Below are positions 41,124-48,453 of a DNA stretch of 64,000 nucleotides, piece after piece. Position numbers and translations under genes: made by a program. Source of the DNA: a virus; IMG/VR virus record IMGVR_UViG_3300049215_000481, positions 105,281 through 169,280 of that record; one strand, 5' to 3'. The notes under the pieces are model-generated. The model was not told the origin of the DNA and did no database searches. It was given only the letters and a program-made list of their open reading frames with translations. Position 1 is the stretch's first letter; every line of letters begins with the position of its first letter.

Positions 41124-41803
41124 GAGTCCCAGCTCCTGATCTCCTCGCCCTTCACTCCGTAGTCCTCGTTGAAGACCCAGCGGTCCTTGTTCGCGTCGTC
41201 CGGGTCGATCTTCCAGAAGCCCCACGGCTTGCCGCTGATCCAGCCGACCACCCACGTCCAGGTCGGGCCGTGCAGCGTCAGCATGTGCGTGTGCCCCACC
41301 TTGTTCTCCAGCACGTCCCCTTCGTGGGTGATGACGAGCTTGTGGGTGCCGTAGAACTTCCGGAACTGCGTGTTCAGCGGGAAGTAGACGAACTCGTCGT
41401 AGCCGCCGCGGAGGATCTTCGTCTTGAAAGGCCCCGGGTGGTCGTGCGGGTCGCGGCCCTTGTCGTCCTGCGCGATGAAGTGCAGGAACCGCGGGCGGAA
41501 CCAGGGCGTCTTCGGCGTCATGAAGAAGCGCCGCAGGTAGAGGTCCTTCTTCTCGTCGAGGATGTCGAGGTGCGGCCAGAGCGCGGTGAACGCCGTCATG
41601 AACCAGTCGATCCGCACTCGGAACAGCAGGAACAGCACCGGCGAGATGCACACAGAGAGCGCCGTCTTGAGTGCTGCCCAGGCGATGCGGACAGCCCTGT
41701 ACCGGCGCCGCAGCCAGATGAAGGCGTCGATGACCAGCAGGCCGACGCCGACGCTGATGCCGAAGTAGATGATGACCGAGAGCGTTAACGCGAGGGGTTC
41801 CAT
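41120..41803 (-). CDS. Membrane-anchored cupin-like protein
   Basis: 227 aa from ATG 41803 (SD AGGAAAGGA). Two hydrophobic helices at the N-terminus (LALTLSVIIYFGISVGVGLLVIDAFIWL; ALSVCISPVLFLLF), then a cupin-like double-stranded beta-helix: DPHDHPGPFKTKILRGGYDEFVYFPL and VGHTHMLTLHGPTWTWVVGWISGKPWGFWK with metal-type histidines. Enzymatic role unknown. Confidence 0.76.
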   Translation of the reverse strand: MEPLALTLSVIIYFGISVGVGLLVIDAFIWLRRRYRAVRIAWAALKTALSVCISPVLFLLFRVRIDWFMTAFTALWPHLDILDEKKDLYLRRFFMTPKTPWFRPRFLHFIAQDDKGRDPHDHPGPFKTKILRGGYDEFVYFPLNTQFRKFYGTHKLVITHEGDVLENKVGHTHMLTLHGPTWTWVVGWISGKPWGFWKIDPDDANKDRWVFNEDYGVKGEEIRSWDS

Positions 41804-41973
41804 GTTCTTCCTTTCCTGGAAGCCCCATAGCGAATGTCTCTCTGGCCCAGTGCGTCCCACGTCGCGCTGAACGCGGCGGGCAGTCGGCGCACGGCGGCCC
41901 CTACTGCTGCGGCCACCGTCGCAGCCGCGATGACTGGCGAGGCGATCAGGAACAGCTTCTGGTCGCGCGTCAT
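41785..41973 (-). CDS. 62-aa membrane protein
   Basis: MTRDQKLFLIASPVIAAATVAAAVGAAVRRLP...: one transmembrane helix, then basic. Starts by ATGA overlap with the transglycosylase stop, so probably its lysis or export partner; its end overlaps the cupin gene and contains that gene's class A promoter. Confidence 0.66.
   Translation of the reverse strand: MTRDQKLFLIASPVIAAATVAAAVGAAVRRLPAAFSATWDALGQRDIRYGASRKGRTWNPSR
41827..41835 (-). promoter_or_regulatory. Class A motif ATTCGCTAT, minus strand
   Basis: Nine nt after the motif the minus strand reads AGGAAAGGA, the SD of the cupin gene (ATG 41803). Confidence 0.68.
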
Positions 41974-42416
41974 GTCGACGCCATCTCCAGGTGCGTCATC
42001 AGCGCGCGGTACAGCTTCATGACGTGCTGGGCGTACGGACGCAGCCGGCCCTTGCAGTTGCCCTTGTTGTAGCCATGCAGCGTCCGCGGCTTCGTCTTGC
42101 AGGCCGTGGCCATCGTAGCCAGGTACGCCACGCCGATGTGCACGTTCGCGGACGGGTCCAGCAGGACGCGGCGCCTGAACCCCTTGCCGGCGCCGGTCGT
42201 CCGGAGCTGCATGAGCCCCAGGTCCTTCCTGTCGTGGCTGACCGCGCAGGCGTCGAACTCGGACTCGTTGGCGATGATGGCGGCGACGAGGAACGGGTCC
42301 TGGTTGTTCTGCTGCGCCTCGAACTCGATCACGTTGGCGAGGTAGTCCGCGTCCACGCACTTGGGGCCTTGCCCGTGCGTGAAGTAGAGGATCGCCAGGA
42401 CGAGGAGGTGGTGCAC
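41970..42416 (-). CDS. Lytic transglycosylase (SLT-like endolysin)
   Basis: 148 aa from GTG 42416. Hydrophobic N-terminus (LLVLAILYFTHGQG) may be a signal or signal-arrest segment. The lysozyme-like core has AAIIANESEFDACA with catalytic Glu51, then DLGLMQLRTTGAG (GLMQ motif at 67-70) and ANVHIGVAYLATM, as in SLT-type murein transglycosylases. It cleaves peptidoglycan; could be the endolysin or a virion muralytic enzyme. Coupled to a small membrane protein. Confidence 0.85.
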   Translation of the reverse strand: MHHLLVLAILYFTHGQGPKCVDADYLANVIEFEAQQNNQDPFLVAAIIANESEFDACAVSHDRKDLGLMQLRTTGAGKGFRRRVLLDPSANVHIGVAYLATMATACKTKPRTLHGYNKGNCKGRLRPYAQHVMKLYRALMTHLEMAST

Positions 42417-42425
42417 GACGGGCTC

Positions 42426-42728
42426 CTAGATCCCCGTCTCCAGCAGCTTCGCCGCAGCCATCGCCATGTAGCGCGCGTCGTTCGGGTTGTCGATCTTCTT
42501 CCGCGCGATGCAGTAGATCAGCGCCGCTTCCAGCGACTCGTGGGAGCTGTGCAGGTCGTTGTGCTTGTGGTACGCGTGGAAGAGGGTCCGCTGCGGGAAG
42601 CTGAGCACCTTGCGGTCGAGGTACTCGACGACGGTGAAGTCTCCGACCGTGTGGAGCTTGAGGATCTGCCCCCAGGTGAAGAGGTCGGGGCGCTCTTTGA
42701 TGGTGACGAGGTCTGTCGTGGTGTTCAT
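42426..42728 (-). CDS. Hypothetical protein
   Basis: 100 aa (MNTTTDLVTIKERPDLFTWGQILKLHTVGDFTVVEYLDRK...). Alpha/beta with a helical end (DARYMAMAAAKLLETGI). ATG 42728 is exactly 9 nt after a class A motif. No family recognised. Confidence 0.76.
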   Translation of the reverse strand: MNTTTDLVTIKERPDLFTWGQILKLHTVGDFTVVEYLDRKVLSFPQRTLFHAYHKHNDLHSSHESLEAALIYCIARKKIDNPNDARYMAMAAAKLLETGI

Positions 42729-42737
42729 GAAGAGCTG

Positions 42738-42746
42738 ATAGCGAAT
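42738..42746 (-). promoter_or_regulatory. Class A motif ATTCGCTAT, minus strand
   Basis: Exactly 9 nt before ATG 42728. Confidence 0.78.
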
Positions 42747-42759
42747 CAGCCCTCGCGCT

Positions 42760-43098
42760 TCATCGGGAGGGTTCCAGGCACTCGACGTCTTTGACGGCCT
42801 TGACGCCTGCGTACAGGACTCGGGGGTGCGGTGGCGCCTTCGACAGGGCCAGCCACGCAAGCTCCTCGGAGTACATGTCGTCGCCGTAGAGGTCCCAGAA
42901 GTAGCCCTGCCTCGGCCCGTGCGAGTACCGCAGAAATGAGCCGTGCCAGCACACGACCGTCGTGGGCTTCGTGTCCGGATGCGGGTACGGCGGCATGTAG
43001 CCGACGATGACCTCCGCGTCTCGTCGCCACGGGTGCGCCTCGACATCGAGGAACACCTCCAGAAGACCAGAGACCGTCAGCTTCGATGAAGGGTTCAC
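42760..43098 (-). CDS. Hypothetical protein
   Basis: 112 aa from GTG 43098 (MNPSSKLTVSGLLEVFLDVEAHPWRRDAEVIVGYMPPYPHP...). Many aromatic residues (CWHGSFLRYSHGPRQGYFWDLYGDDMY). Two nt from the small gene upstream; end of the operon that starts at 44233. Function unknown. Confidence 0.7.
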   Translation of the reverse strand: MNPSSKLTVSGLLEVFLDVEAHPWRRDAEVIVGYMPPYPHPDTKPTTVVCWHGSFLRYSHGPRQGYFWDLYGDDMYSEELAWLALSKAPPHPRVLYAGVKAVKDVECLEPSR

Positions 43099-43099
43099 G

Positions 43100-43210
43100 T
43101 CAGCCCTTCACGCACAAGACCTGCTTCAGCTCGGCGACGACCTCGTGGATGGGCGTCCAGAGGTGGATGTCCTTGCGCCCGTCCTTGCCGGTCAGCTTCG
43201 AGATCGACAT
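43100..43210 (-). CDS. 36-aa hypothetical peptide
   Basis: MSISKLTGKDGRKDIHLWTP...VLCVKG. It fits with 1-nt gaps between its two neighbours in the operon 44233-42760, which is the main support. Function unknown. Confidence 0.5.
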   Translation of the reverse strand: MSISKLTGKDGRKDIHLWTPIHEVVAELKQVLCVKG

Positions 43211-43211
43211 G

Positions 43212-43535
43212 TCACTTCACCCAGGTGGTTTCGATGTTGAGGTTCTCGATGGGCACCTCGTGGAAGTAGATGGTGCCCGACGCCATCCGCAGGTCGGCGG
43301 TGACGCCCAGGAGGTCGGCGAGCTTGCCGAGGCTGCCGATGTCGATGGAGTCGTTCTGGAAGCGGGCGACGACGAGGATGCGGTCGCCGTTGGTGCCTGG
43401 CTGGACGTTGCACGTGTCGACGGGCCCAGACACCTTGTAGAGGAGCTTCGCGAACTGGTTGGACAGCTCCTTGTAGTCGTCGGCGTCCAGCTTCCGCCGC
43501 AGCTTGAACGTCGCTGTGAGCGCCTCGCGAGCCAT
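43212..43535 (-). CDS. Hypothetical alpha/beta protein
   Basis: 107 aa (MAREALTATFKLRRKLDADDYKELSNQFAKLLYKVSGPVDTCNV...). Basic N-terminus and a beta-alpha-beta pattern (RILVVARFQNDSIDIGSLGKLADLLGV). Starts at the last base of the methyltransferase stop (TGATG), so translationally coupled to it. No family recognised. Confidence 0.74.
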   Translation of the reverse strand: MAREALTATFKLRRKLDADDYKELSNQFAKLLYKVSGPVDTCNVQPGTNGDRILVVARFQNDSIDIGSLGKLADLLGVTADLRMASGTIYFHEVPIENLNIETTWVK

Positions 43536-44233
43536 CAGCGCACGCTCCCGAGCACTTCGAAGAACTCCTTGAAGCGACTCGCGCGGTGGCCGTAGTAGAC
43601 GAGGGCCGTGGCCATCGGCGCCGGCCCCTTCACGTTGCCGAGGAATTGGAGGCGCCCGCGGATGAAGCAGCGCGCAGCCGCGCCGGGGAAGATGATCTTC
43701 TGCCAGTGCCCGGTGTCCGTCGCCGCCGGCAGGAGCTGGATGTTCTCGCACCCGTCCTGCTCGGCCGTCGCCAGGCACTTGAAGGTCCAGTCGGCGATGG
43801 TCGTCGACTTGAAGCGCGCGGCGTAGACGTCCGAGATGAGGACCTCTCCCACGTCGTTCGGCTCACCGCCGAGATCCTGCGCCACAGCTCCCGCCCCGCG
43901 GCACGTCTCGACCAGGCTCTTCCAGCCCTTTCGCCCGGCGGTCCACTCCTTCTGAGAGAAGACCACCTTCAGGTCGTCCCGCAGGAAGCAGCGGCCGAAC
44001 GGGGAGTTGATGTAGACCCGAGTCCCGCGACCCTTGATGTTCCAGGGCGCCACGAGACCGTCGGTCTCCGGAAGCTTGTACTCCACCGTCGCCTTGACGA
44101 CGGAGCCGTCGTTCGAGCAGGGGTCGAGGTCGATCTCGCCCCCGAAGAACGCGCGGACGGTGTCCACGACCTTGCTCGGAGTGCCCCAGTGGACGCTCTC
44201 TCCGGCGTCGTTGTGCGTGCCTTTGTTCGCCAT
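43535..44233 (-). CDS. Phage DNA N6-adenine methyltransferase (Dam family)
   Basis: 232 aa. Follows the phage Dam layout: VHWGTPSKVVDTVRAFF (15-31), GEIDLDPCSN (33-41), DGLVAPWNIKGRGTRVYINSPFGR with catalytic motif NSPF at 76-79 (usual form NPPY/DPPY), then a C-terminal substrate region (GRLQFLGNVKGPAPMATALVYYG). Expected to methylate adenines and protect phage DNA from restriction; the NSPF variant may alter activity. Predicted leaderless from a class A motif. Confidence 0.85.
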   Translation of the reverse strand: MANKGTHNDAGESVHWGTPSKVVDTVRAFFGGEIDLDPCSNDGSVVKATVEYKLPETDGLVAPWNIKGRGTRVYINSPFGRCFLRDDLKVVFSQKEWTAGRKGWKSLVETCRGAGAVAQDLGGEPNDVGEVLISDVYAARFKSTTIADWTFKCLATAEQDGCENIQLLPAATDTGHWQKIIFPGAAARCFIRGRLQFLGNVKGPAPMATALVYYGHRASRFKEFFEVLGSVR

Positions 44234-44242
44234 GGAGAGCGG

Positions 44243-44251
44243 ATAGCGAAT
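44243..44251 (-). promoter_or_regulatory. Class A motif ATTCGCTAT, minus strand
   Basis: Exactly 9 nt before the methyltransferase ATG at 44233. Confidence 0.78.
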
Positions 44252-44641
44252 CTAGGCAGGGAGGTCGGCGTACTGCAGGACGTCAGCGAAGTAGCGCAGA
44301 GCATCCGCTACTCGCCGTCGGCGCTGCACATCCGACCACCGGTCCTCGTTGTCGCTCGCGTGTGAGATGGAGCTGAGCGCTGCGTGGACGTGCTCCGGGA
44401 CGTCGTCGATCTTCATCTCCAGCGCGGCGGCGAATGCCCCGATGTTCGAGATGAAGGTGCCGTCCCCGAGGCGGCTCAAGAGGTGAGCCCTCTCAAGGAC
44501 GGCGCCGAAGGCGCACACCGCCTCTCCGTCCTGGCAGACCATGAACCTGCCGTGCGGGTAGCGTCGGCGACTCTTTAGGAGGCTGGCCGCCTCCTTGCGA
44601 GCAGCCTCGATGATGACCTGTCGAGCCTGTTGGCGATCCAT
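44252..44641 (-). CDS. Hypothetical protein
   Basis: 129 aa, beginning MDRQQARQVIIEAARKEAASLLKSRRRYPHG. Helical with a CQDGEAVCAFGAVLERAHLL segment reminiscent of DUF6197-like small proteins (CAlGA motif). ATG 44641 is exactly 9 nt after a class A motif; the stop adjoins the next class A motif. Confidence 0.76.
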   Translation of the reverse strand: MDRQQARQVIIEAARKEAASLLKSRRRYPHGRFMVCQDGEAVCAFGAVLERAHLLSRLGDGTFISNIGAFAAALEMKIDDVPEHVHAALSSISHASDNEDRWSDVQRRRRVADALRYFADVLQYADLPA

Positions 44642-44650
44642 GAAGGCTGC

Positions 44651-44659
44651 ATAGCGAAT
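44651..44659 (-). promoter_or_regulatory. Class A motif ATTCGCTAT, minus strand
   Basis: Exactly 9 nt before ATG 44641; divergent from the plus copy at 44667. Confidence 0.78.
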
Positions 44660-44666
44660 TGCGCCA

Positions 44667-44675
44667 AATCGCTAT
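44667..44675 (+). promoter_or_regulatory. Class A motif variant AATCGCTAT
   Basis: Exactly 9 nt before ATG 44685. Confidence 0.72.
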
Positions 44676-44684
44676 TCACGCCTC

Positions 44685-45989
44685 ATGGTCGGAATCCTCG
44701 CGTACGTCGCGACTCACAAGTTCGTCATCGCCACCAGCGCCATCGTCGCCGCCCTCGCGCCCTACTTCTGGCGCGGCGTCCGCTGGGGCCTGAAGGGGCT
44801 CCTCGGCTGGCTCTTCATCAAGAGGAGCGTCGACGGCACCTGGACCGCTGATGTCCTCCTCCGCTACCTGAACGCGAAGGCCAAGTCGTTCGGACTGAAG
44901 GACGACATGTACCACGCAGAGCGCGAGCACGTGAAGAGCGACAACGGCGACCTGCACACCGTCTTCTACTTGCAGGCCAGCAGCTCGTACCGCCTCTTCC
45001 TCTACAAGGGCTCCCTCATCTTCCTCACGCCGGCCCACCACGACGACGGAAACACGATCCCCGCCAACTTCAGGTTCCTGCGGGGCACCGTCGACTGGAC
45101 GAGGCTCCTCCTGGACGCTGCCGACTTCCACGACGAGGTCCACAAGCAGAACGAGAAGTCGAGCCGGAACTTCAAGATCGTCCACCACATCGGCTACACG
45201 CAGGAGACCGAGACCGACGGGCCGAAGGCGACGATGGGGACCACCGAGGGTGGGAAGGGCTCGATGATCCCGATCGGCTGGCCGCCCGAAGACCTCGGCC
45301 TCCCGACGCCCGACGACCCGATCGACACGCTCGCCCTGAGCCCCGGGATGGCGCGCGTCTTCAAGAGCGTCAGGTTCTGGCGCTCGCACAAGGAGTGGTA
45401 CCGCGAGCGCGCCCTCCCCTGGCGTCGCGGCTTCCTGCTCTACGGTCGGCCGGGCAACGGCAAGACCTCGCTCGTGCGCGCGGTGGCCGAGTACCTCGAC
45501 ATCCCCGTGCACGTCCTCCACATCGCGACGATGGACGCCGAGGACTTCGAGAAGGCGTGGAAGGAGACGAAGGGGGCGAGCGCCCGCATCGTGCTGCTGG
45601 AGGACTTCGACGCCGTCTTCCACGGCCGCGAGAACGTCATCAAGGAGTCGGACCTGACGTTCGACTTCATCCTGAACACCCTCGACGGCATCGAGCGCGA
45701 GGACGGCCTCCTGCTCTTCGTCACCACCAACGACGTGTCGAAGATCGACCCGGCGCTTGGGGCGCCCACCGGCGAGGACGGGCGCTCGACACGTCCCGGT
45801 CGCATCGACGAGGCGATCTTCGTGCCCGACATCGACTTCGAGGGGCGCCTCAAGCTCGCTCGCCGCATCGTCCGCAACGAGGAGGACTCGCAGAAGCTCG
45901 CGCTCGAAGGCGAGGGCGACTCGGCCGTGCAGTTCCAGGAGCGCTGCCGCCAGTTCGCCGAGGACCAGCTCTGGTCTGAATCGCTATAG
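44685..45989 (+). CDS. BCS1-like AAA ATPase with N-terminal membrane segment
   Basis: 434 aa. Residues 5-45 contain a hydrophobic helix (FVIATSAIVAALAPYFWRG) and second weaker one; 50-230 a BCS1-N-like beta-rich region; 240-420 an AAA domain with Walker A GRPGNGKTS (~254-262), Walker B IVLLEDFD (~301), sensor TTN and arginine-finger-like RSTRPGRID. The order TM / BCS1-N / AAA matches the eukaryotic-type BCS1 family, which has scattered bacterial and phage members; it may remodel or translocate a folded partner. Predicted leaderless. Confidence 0.87.
   Translation: MVGILAYVATHKFVIATSAIVAALAPYFWRGVRWGLKGLLGWLFIKRSVDGTWTADVLLRYLNAKAKSFGLKDDMYHAEREHVKSDNGDLHTVFYLQASSSYRLFLYKGSLIFLTPAHHDDGNTIPANFRFLRGTVDWTRLLLDAADFHDEVHKQNEKSSRNFKIVHHIGYTQETETDGPKATMGTTEGGKGSMIPIGWPPEDLGLPTPDDPIDTLALSPGMARVFKSVRFWRSHKEWYRERALPWRRGFLLYGRPGNGKTSLVRAVAEYLDIPVHVLHIATMDAEDFEKAWKETKGASARIVLLEDFDAVFHGRENVIKESDLTFDFILNTLDGIEREDGLLLFVTTNDVSKIDPALGAPTGEDGRSTRPGRIDEAIFVPDIDFEGRLKLARRIVRNEEDSQKLALEGEGDSAVQFQERCRQFAEDQLWSESL
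45979..45987 (+). promoter_or_regulatory. Class A motif variant AATCGCTAT
   Basis: Overlaps the end of the AAA gene; exactly 9 nt before ATG 45997, which opens a 16-codon frame overlapping the start of the nucleotidyltransferase gene. Confidence 0.65.
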
Positions 45990-45996
45990 GCCCCAC

Positions 45997-46047
45997 ATGT
46001 CCCTCGAAGACTTCTCGTGGTACCACGCGGCAACCTCGCGTGGCTGA
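45997..46047 (+). other. 16-codon leader frame overlapping the nucleotidyltransferase start
   Basis: MSLEDFSWYHAATSRG then TGA. Placed exactly where a class A leaderless ORF should start. The main gene is in the -1 frame from GTG 46017. It is either a leader peptide or the true N-terminus separated by a frameshift. Confidence 0.45.
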
Positions 46048-47084
46048 AGGACCGCACGATCTTCCTGACGAAGCACGGCTCGCACGCGTACGGCACGAAC
46101 ACGCCGGAGTCCGACATCGACGTCAAGGGCATCGCCATCCCGCCCAGGAAGTACTTCCTCGGCTTCCTGGAGAGGTTCGAGCAGGCCGACAAGGGCAACG
46201 CGATCGACGCGGTCATCTACAACGTCCAGAAGTTCTTCGACCTCGCGGCCGACTGCAACCCCAACATCATCGAGGTCCTCTTCACGGACCAGTCGGACTG
46301 GCTCGTCACCGACCGCCAGCGCTGGGAGTGGGACGGGTACGGCTTCGAGCGCTCGCCCTGGGGCCGCATCTACGCGGCCCGCAACGAGTTCCTCTCGCAG
46401 AACGCCAAGTACCGCTTCTCGGGCTACGCGTTCGGCCAGCTCAAGCGCATCAAGACCCACCGCGCGTGGCTCCTGAACCCGCCCAAGAAGCAGCCGTCGC
46501 GCACCGACTTCGGCCTGCCGAAGGACGAGCCCACCATCGGCAAGGAGCAGCTCGGCGTCATCGAGGCGCGCGTCCGCAAGCTGTCGGACAAGCTCGCCGG
46601 TGAGGGCTGGACCCGCGACCGCATCGACGAGAACGCCGAGGCCATCGTCACGCAGGTGGCGAGTGAGGTGAACCTCGCCTCGGAGGTCATCCCCATCATC
46701 ATCGCGGAGCGCAAGTACCACGCGGCGATGAAGCACTGGCACGGGTATCTGAAGTGGGACAGGGAGCGCAACGACAAGCGGCGCGAGCTGGAGGCGAAGT
46801 ACGGGTACGACACCAAGCACGCCATGCACCTCGTCCGCCTCATGCGGATGGCCGAGGAGATCATGCGCCGTGGTGAGGCGATCGTCCGCAGGCCCGACGC
46901 CGACGAGCTGAACGCCGTCCGCCACGGGCAGTGGAAGTTCGACGACCTGCTGCAGTGGGCGCAGGACAAGGAGAAGGCGATCCTCGCCATCAAGGGCTCG
47001 CCGTTGCCGTACGAGCCCGATCGCGCGGCTCTCGACGCCCTGCTCGTCGACATCGTCAGCGACTACCTCGCCTGCAACGGCTGA
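46017..47084 (+). CDS. RlaP-like nucleotidyltransferase
   Basis: 355 aa from GTG 46017. LAWLKDRTIFLTKHGSHAYGTNTPESDIDVKGIAIPP carries the nucleotidyltransferase site: helical hG[S]-AYG then D-x-D (SDIDVKG), as in RlaP-type proteins linked to RNA repair. The rest is helical (ERKYHAAMKHWHGYLKWDRERNDKRRELEAKYGYDTKHAMHLVRLMRMAEEIMRRG, the typical C-terminal lobe). It may repair or modify tRNA, in keeping with the tRNA/tmRNA genes next door. Start is uncertain because of the overlapping ATG frame at 45997. Confidence 0.84.
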   Translation: MVPRGNLAWLKDRTIFLTKHGSHAYGTNTPESDIDVKGIAIPPRKYFLGFLERFEQADKGNAIDAVIYNVQKFFDLAADCNPNIIEVLFTDQSDWLVTDRQRWEWDGYGFERSPWGRIYAARNEFLSQNAKYRFSGYAFGQLKRIKTHRAWLLNPPKKQPSRTDFGLPKDEPTIGKEQLGVIEARVRKLSDKLAGEGWTRDRIDENAEAIVTQVASEVNLASEVIPIIIAERKYHAAMKHWHGYLKWDRERNDKRRELEAKYGYDTKHAMHLVRLMRMAEEIMRRGEAIVRRPDADELNAVRHGQWKFDDLLQWAQDKEKAILAIKGSPLPYEPDRAALDALLVDIVSDYLACNG

Positions 47085-47092
47085 TTCGCTAT
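47084..47092 (+). promoter_or_regulatory. Class A motif ATTCGCTAT (tmRNA unit)
   Basis: Nine nt after it the sequence is GGAAGGC, with no start codon; the next gene product is the tmRNA at 47176. An AATCTT box (47118-47123) follows. 47093-47175 holds only a 6-codon ATG frame. Confidence 0.65.
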
Positions 47093-47175
47093 TAGACCTC
47101 TGGAAGGCAAGAGACCTAATCTTGGAGGAGCGATCAAGAAGACGAAGAGATGAGCATCGTTCGCAAGTAGTACAT

Positions 47176-47578
47176 GGGGCCGATACGGCTTCGATTCGGG
47201 GAGAAGAAGATCGAGAGCGTGCCGTGGTTGGTCAGCAGGCCACGTAAAAAGCCGACCAAAAAAGAAAAGCGAAGAACGAAGAGTTCGACGTCCCGTTCGA
47301 CCTAATCGTCGCCAACGGGTTCGGTGTCGGCCACGGCGTTCGCGCCCTGGCCTAAAGCCGAGACCAGCGAGTAGGTGCTCCCGGTACCTCGCTGGCACAA
47401 CAACAGGGAGACCACTGGCCGCTCGGTGCGGCTCGTTCTCGGACGTAAACCGAGTGGTGGAGGGCCGGTGAAAACCGTTGTGGGGTCCCAGTCCCCTCGC
47501 CCCCGTAAGACATGGGAACGCACGTAGCGCTTGTTCGACGACGACCTGAAGACCGGGGTTCGACTCCCCGCGGCTCCA
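47176..47578 (+). ncRNA. ssrA: tmRNA (transfer-messenger RNA), one-piece
   Basis: 5' end GGGGCCGATACGGCTTCGATTC and 3' end with T-arm CGGGG TTCGACT CCCCG and acceptor CGGCTCC pairing with GGGGCCG. The core matches bacterial tmRNA: GGCCACGTAAAAAGCC pseudoknot 1, then CTAATCGTC directly before the resume codon GCC at 47311. The tag frame reads ANGFGVGHGVRALA then TAA (47353-47355). CCA is not encoded (ends ...CTCCACAAA). Rescues stalled ribosomes and tags the product for proteolysis; the C-terminal ALA fits a ClpXP signal. About 40 extra nt lie between pseudoknot 1 and the resume codon compared with E. coli. Confidence 0.94.
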
Positions 47579-47584
47579 CAAACG

Positions 47585-47656
47585 GCTCGTGTAGCTCAAT
47601 TGGACAGAGCATCGCCCCACAAGGGCGAGGTTGGGGTTCGAGTCCCTCCACGGGCC
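47585..47656 (+). tRNA. tRNA of uncertain identity (formal anticodon ACA; CAC/Val possible)
   Basis: Acceptor GCTCGTG/CACGGGC, D stem GCTC/GAGC, anticodon stem TCGCC/GGCGA with loop CCACAAG, T loop TTCGAGT. Position 33 is C, and the loop can be read as ACA (Cys) or, shifted by one, CAC (Val). Seven nt after the tmRNA, so same transcript. Confidence 0.8.
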
Positions 47657-47688
47657 CTGAGACTAATCCACAGGAGAACCCACCGCAG

Positions 47689-48102
47689 ATGCCCACGCTG
47701 AAGTACGAGAACGAGTTCACCGTCCGCGACGTCGGGGAGACCACCGGCACCAGCTACGCCGGCAAGTTCAAGGTCAAGACGCGGCTCAGCCACCGCGACC
47801 GCCTGAACATCGACAACCTGCGCCGGCAGCTCCTGGGCCCCGTGCCCGAGGGCAACATGCCCAGCGAGCGCGCCATCAACACGGCGGAGATCTTCTCGCA
47901 GCTCGGCTTTCGCATCATCGAGGCGCCGTCGTGGTGGACCTCCGCCGACAACGGCCTCGGCCTCGACGACGACAACATCGTCGGCAAGGTCTACAACGCG
48001 GCCCTCAAGGCCGAGTCCGACGAGATCAAAAAGGTCCAGGGCGACGGCGAGCAGGCCAAGACCGACCTGGAGCAGGACGCGAAGGCCACCCCCGCGGAGT
48101 AG
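47689..48102 (+). CDS. Tail-region protein, tail assembly chaperone candidate
   Basis: 137 aa from ATG 47689 (SD AGGAGA). MPTLKYENEFTVRDVGETTGTSYAGKFKVKTRLSHRDRLNIDNLRRQLLG..., then INTAEIFSQLGFRIIEAPSWW and an acidic C-terminus. Similar phage proteins precede the tape measure gene in large myoviruses. Role from position only; the following genes to 49888 belong to the same late transcript. Confidence 0.8.
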   Translation: MPTLKYENEFTVRDVGETTGTSYAGKFKVKTRLSHRDRLNIDNLRRQLLGPVPEGNMPSERAINTAEIFSQLGFRIIEAPSWWTSADNGLGLDDDNIVGKVYNAALKAESDEIKKVQGDGEQAKTDLEQDAKATPAE

Positions 48103-48105
48103 CAC

Positions 48106-48447
48106 ATGCCCACGTACACAGCTCGGTCGGTGATCAACCCCATCTATCCCGGAGTCGCCGGCCACAACTTGAAGGCGGTCGACCCAGCCACTGGCGAGTC
48201 CATCGGGCCTGCATGGGCCGACACCGAATGGGGCATGCTGAAGGTGTACGTCATGAAGCCCGACCTGCCGAACGGAGTCAGGCGGGTCGAAATCGAGCAC
48301 TACGGCATCAAGGGGCGCGAGGAGCGCGGATTGAAGGCCGTGTACGTGCAGCGCGACTTCGACCTCGTCGACCGCCGCGACGGCAAGGTCTACCACCGCA
48401 TCCGCGTCACCAACGGCTTCGTCCGAGATCTCGGCCCCGTCAAGTAG
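48106..48447 (+). CDS. Hypothetical tail-region protein
   Basis: 113 aa (MPTYTARSVINPIYPGVAGHNLKAVDPATGESIGPAWADTEWG...), beta-rich (MLKVYVMKPDLPNGVRRVEIEHYGIKG). 3 nt after the previous gene. Probably virion-associated by context. Confidence 0.74.
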   Translation: MPTYTARSVINPIYPGVAGHNLKAVDPATGESIGPAWADTEWGMLKVYVMKPDLPNGVRRVEIEHYGIKGREERGLKAVYVQRDFDLVDRRDGKVYHRIRVTNGFVRDLGPVK

Positions 48448-48453
48448 ACGTCG

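Noticed and set aside
47150-47170. Six-codon frame MSIVRK before the tmRNA
   Set aside because: Too short and inside the tmRNA leader; no supporting signal.
47512-48102. Start at 47512 for the gene after the tmRNA
   Set aside because: That start lies inside the tmRNA and the frame would run through the tRNA; ATG 47689 has a good SD.
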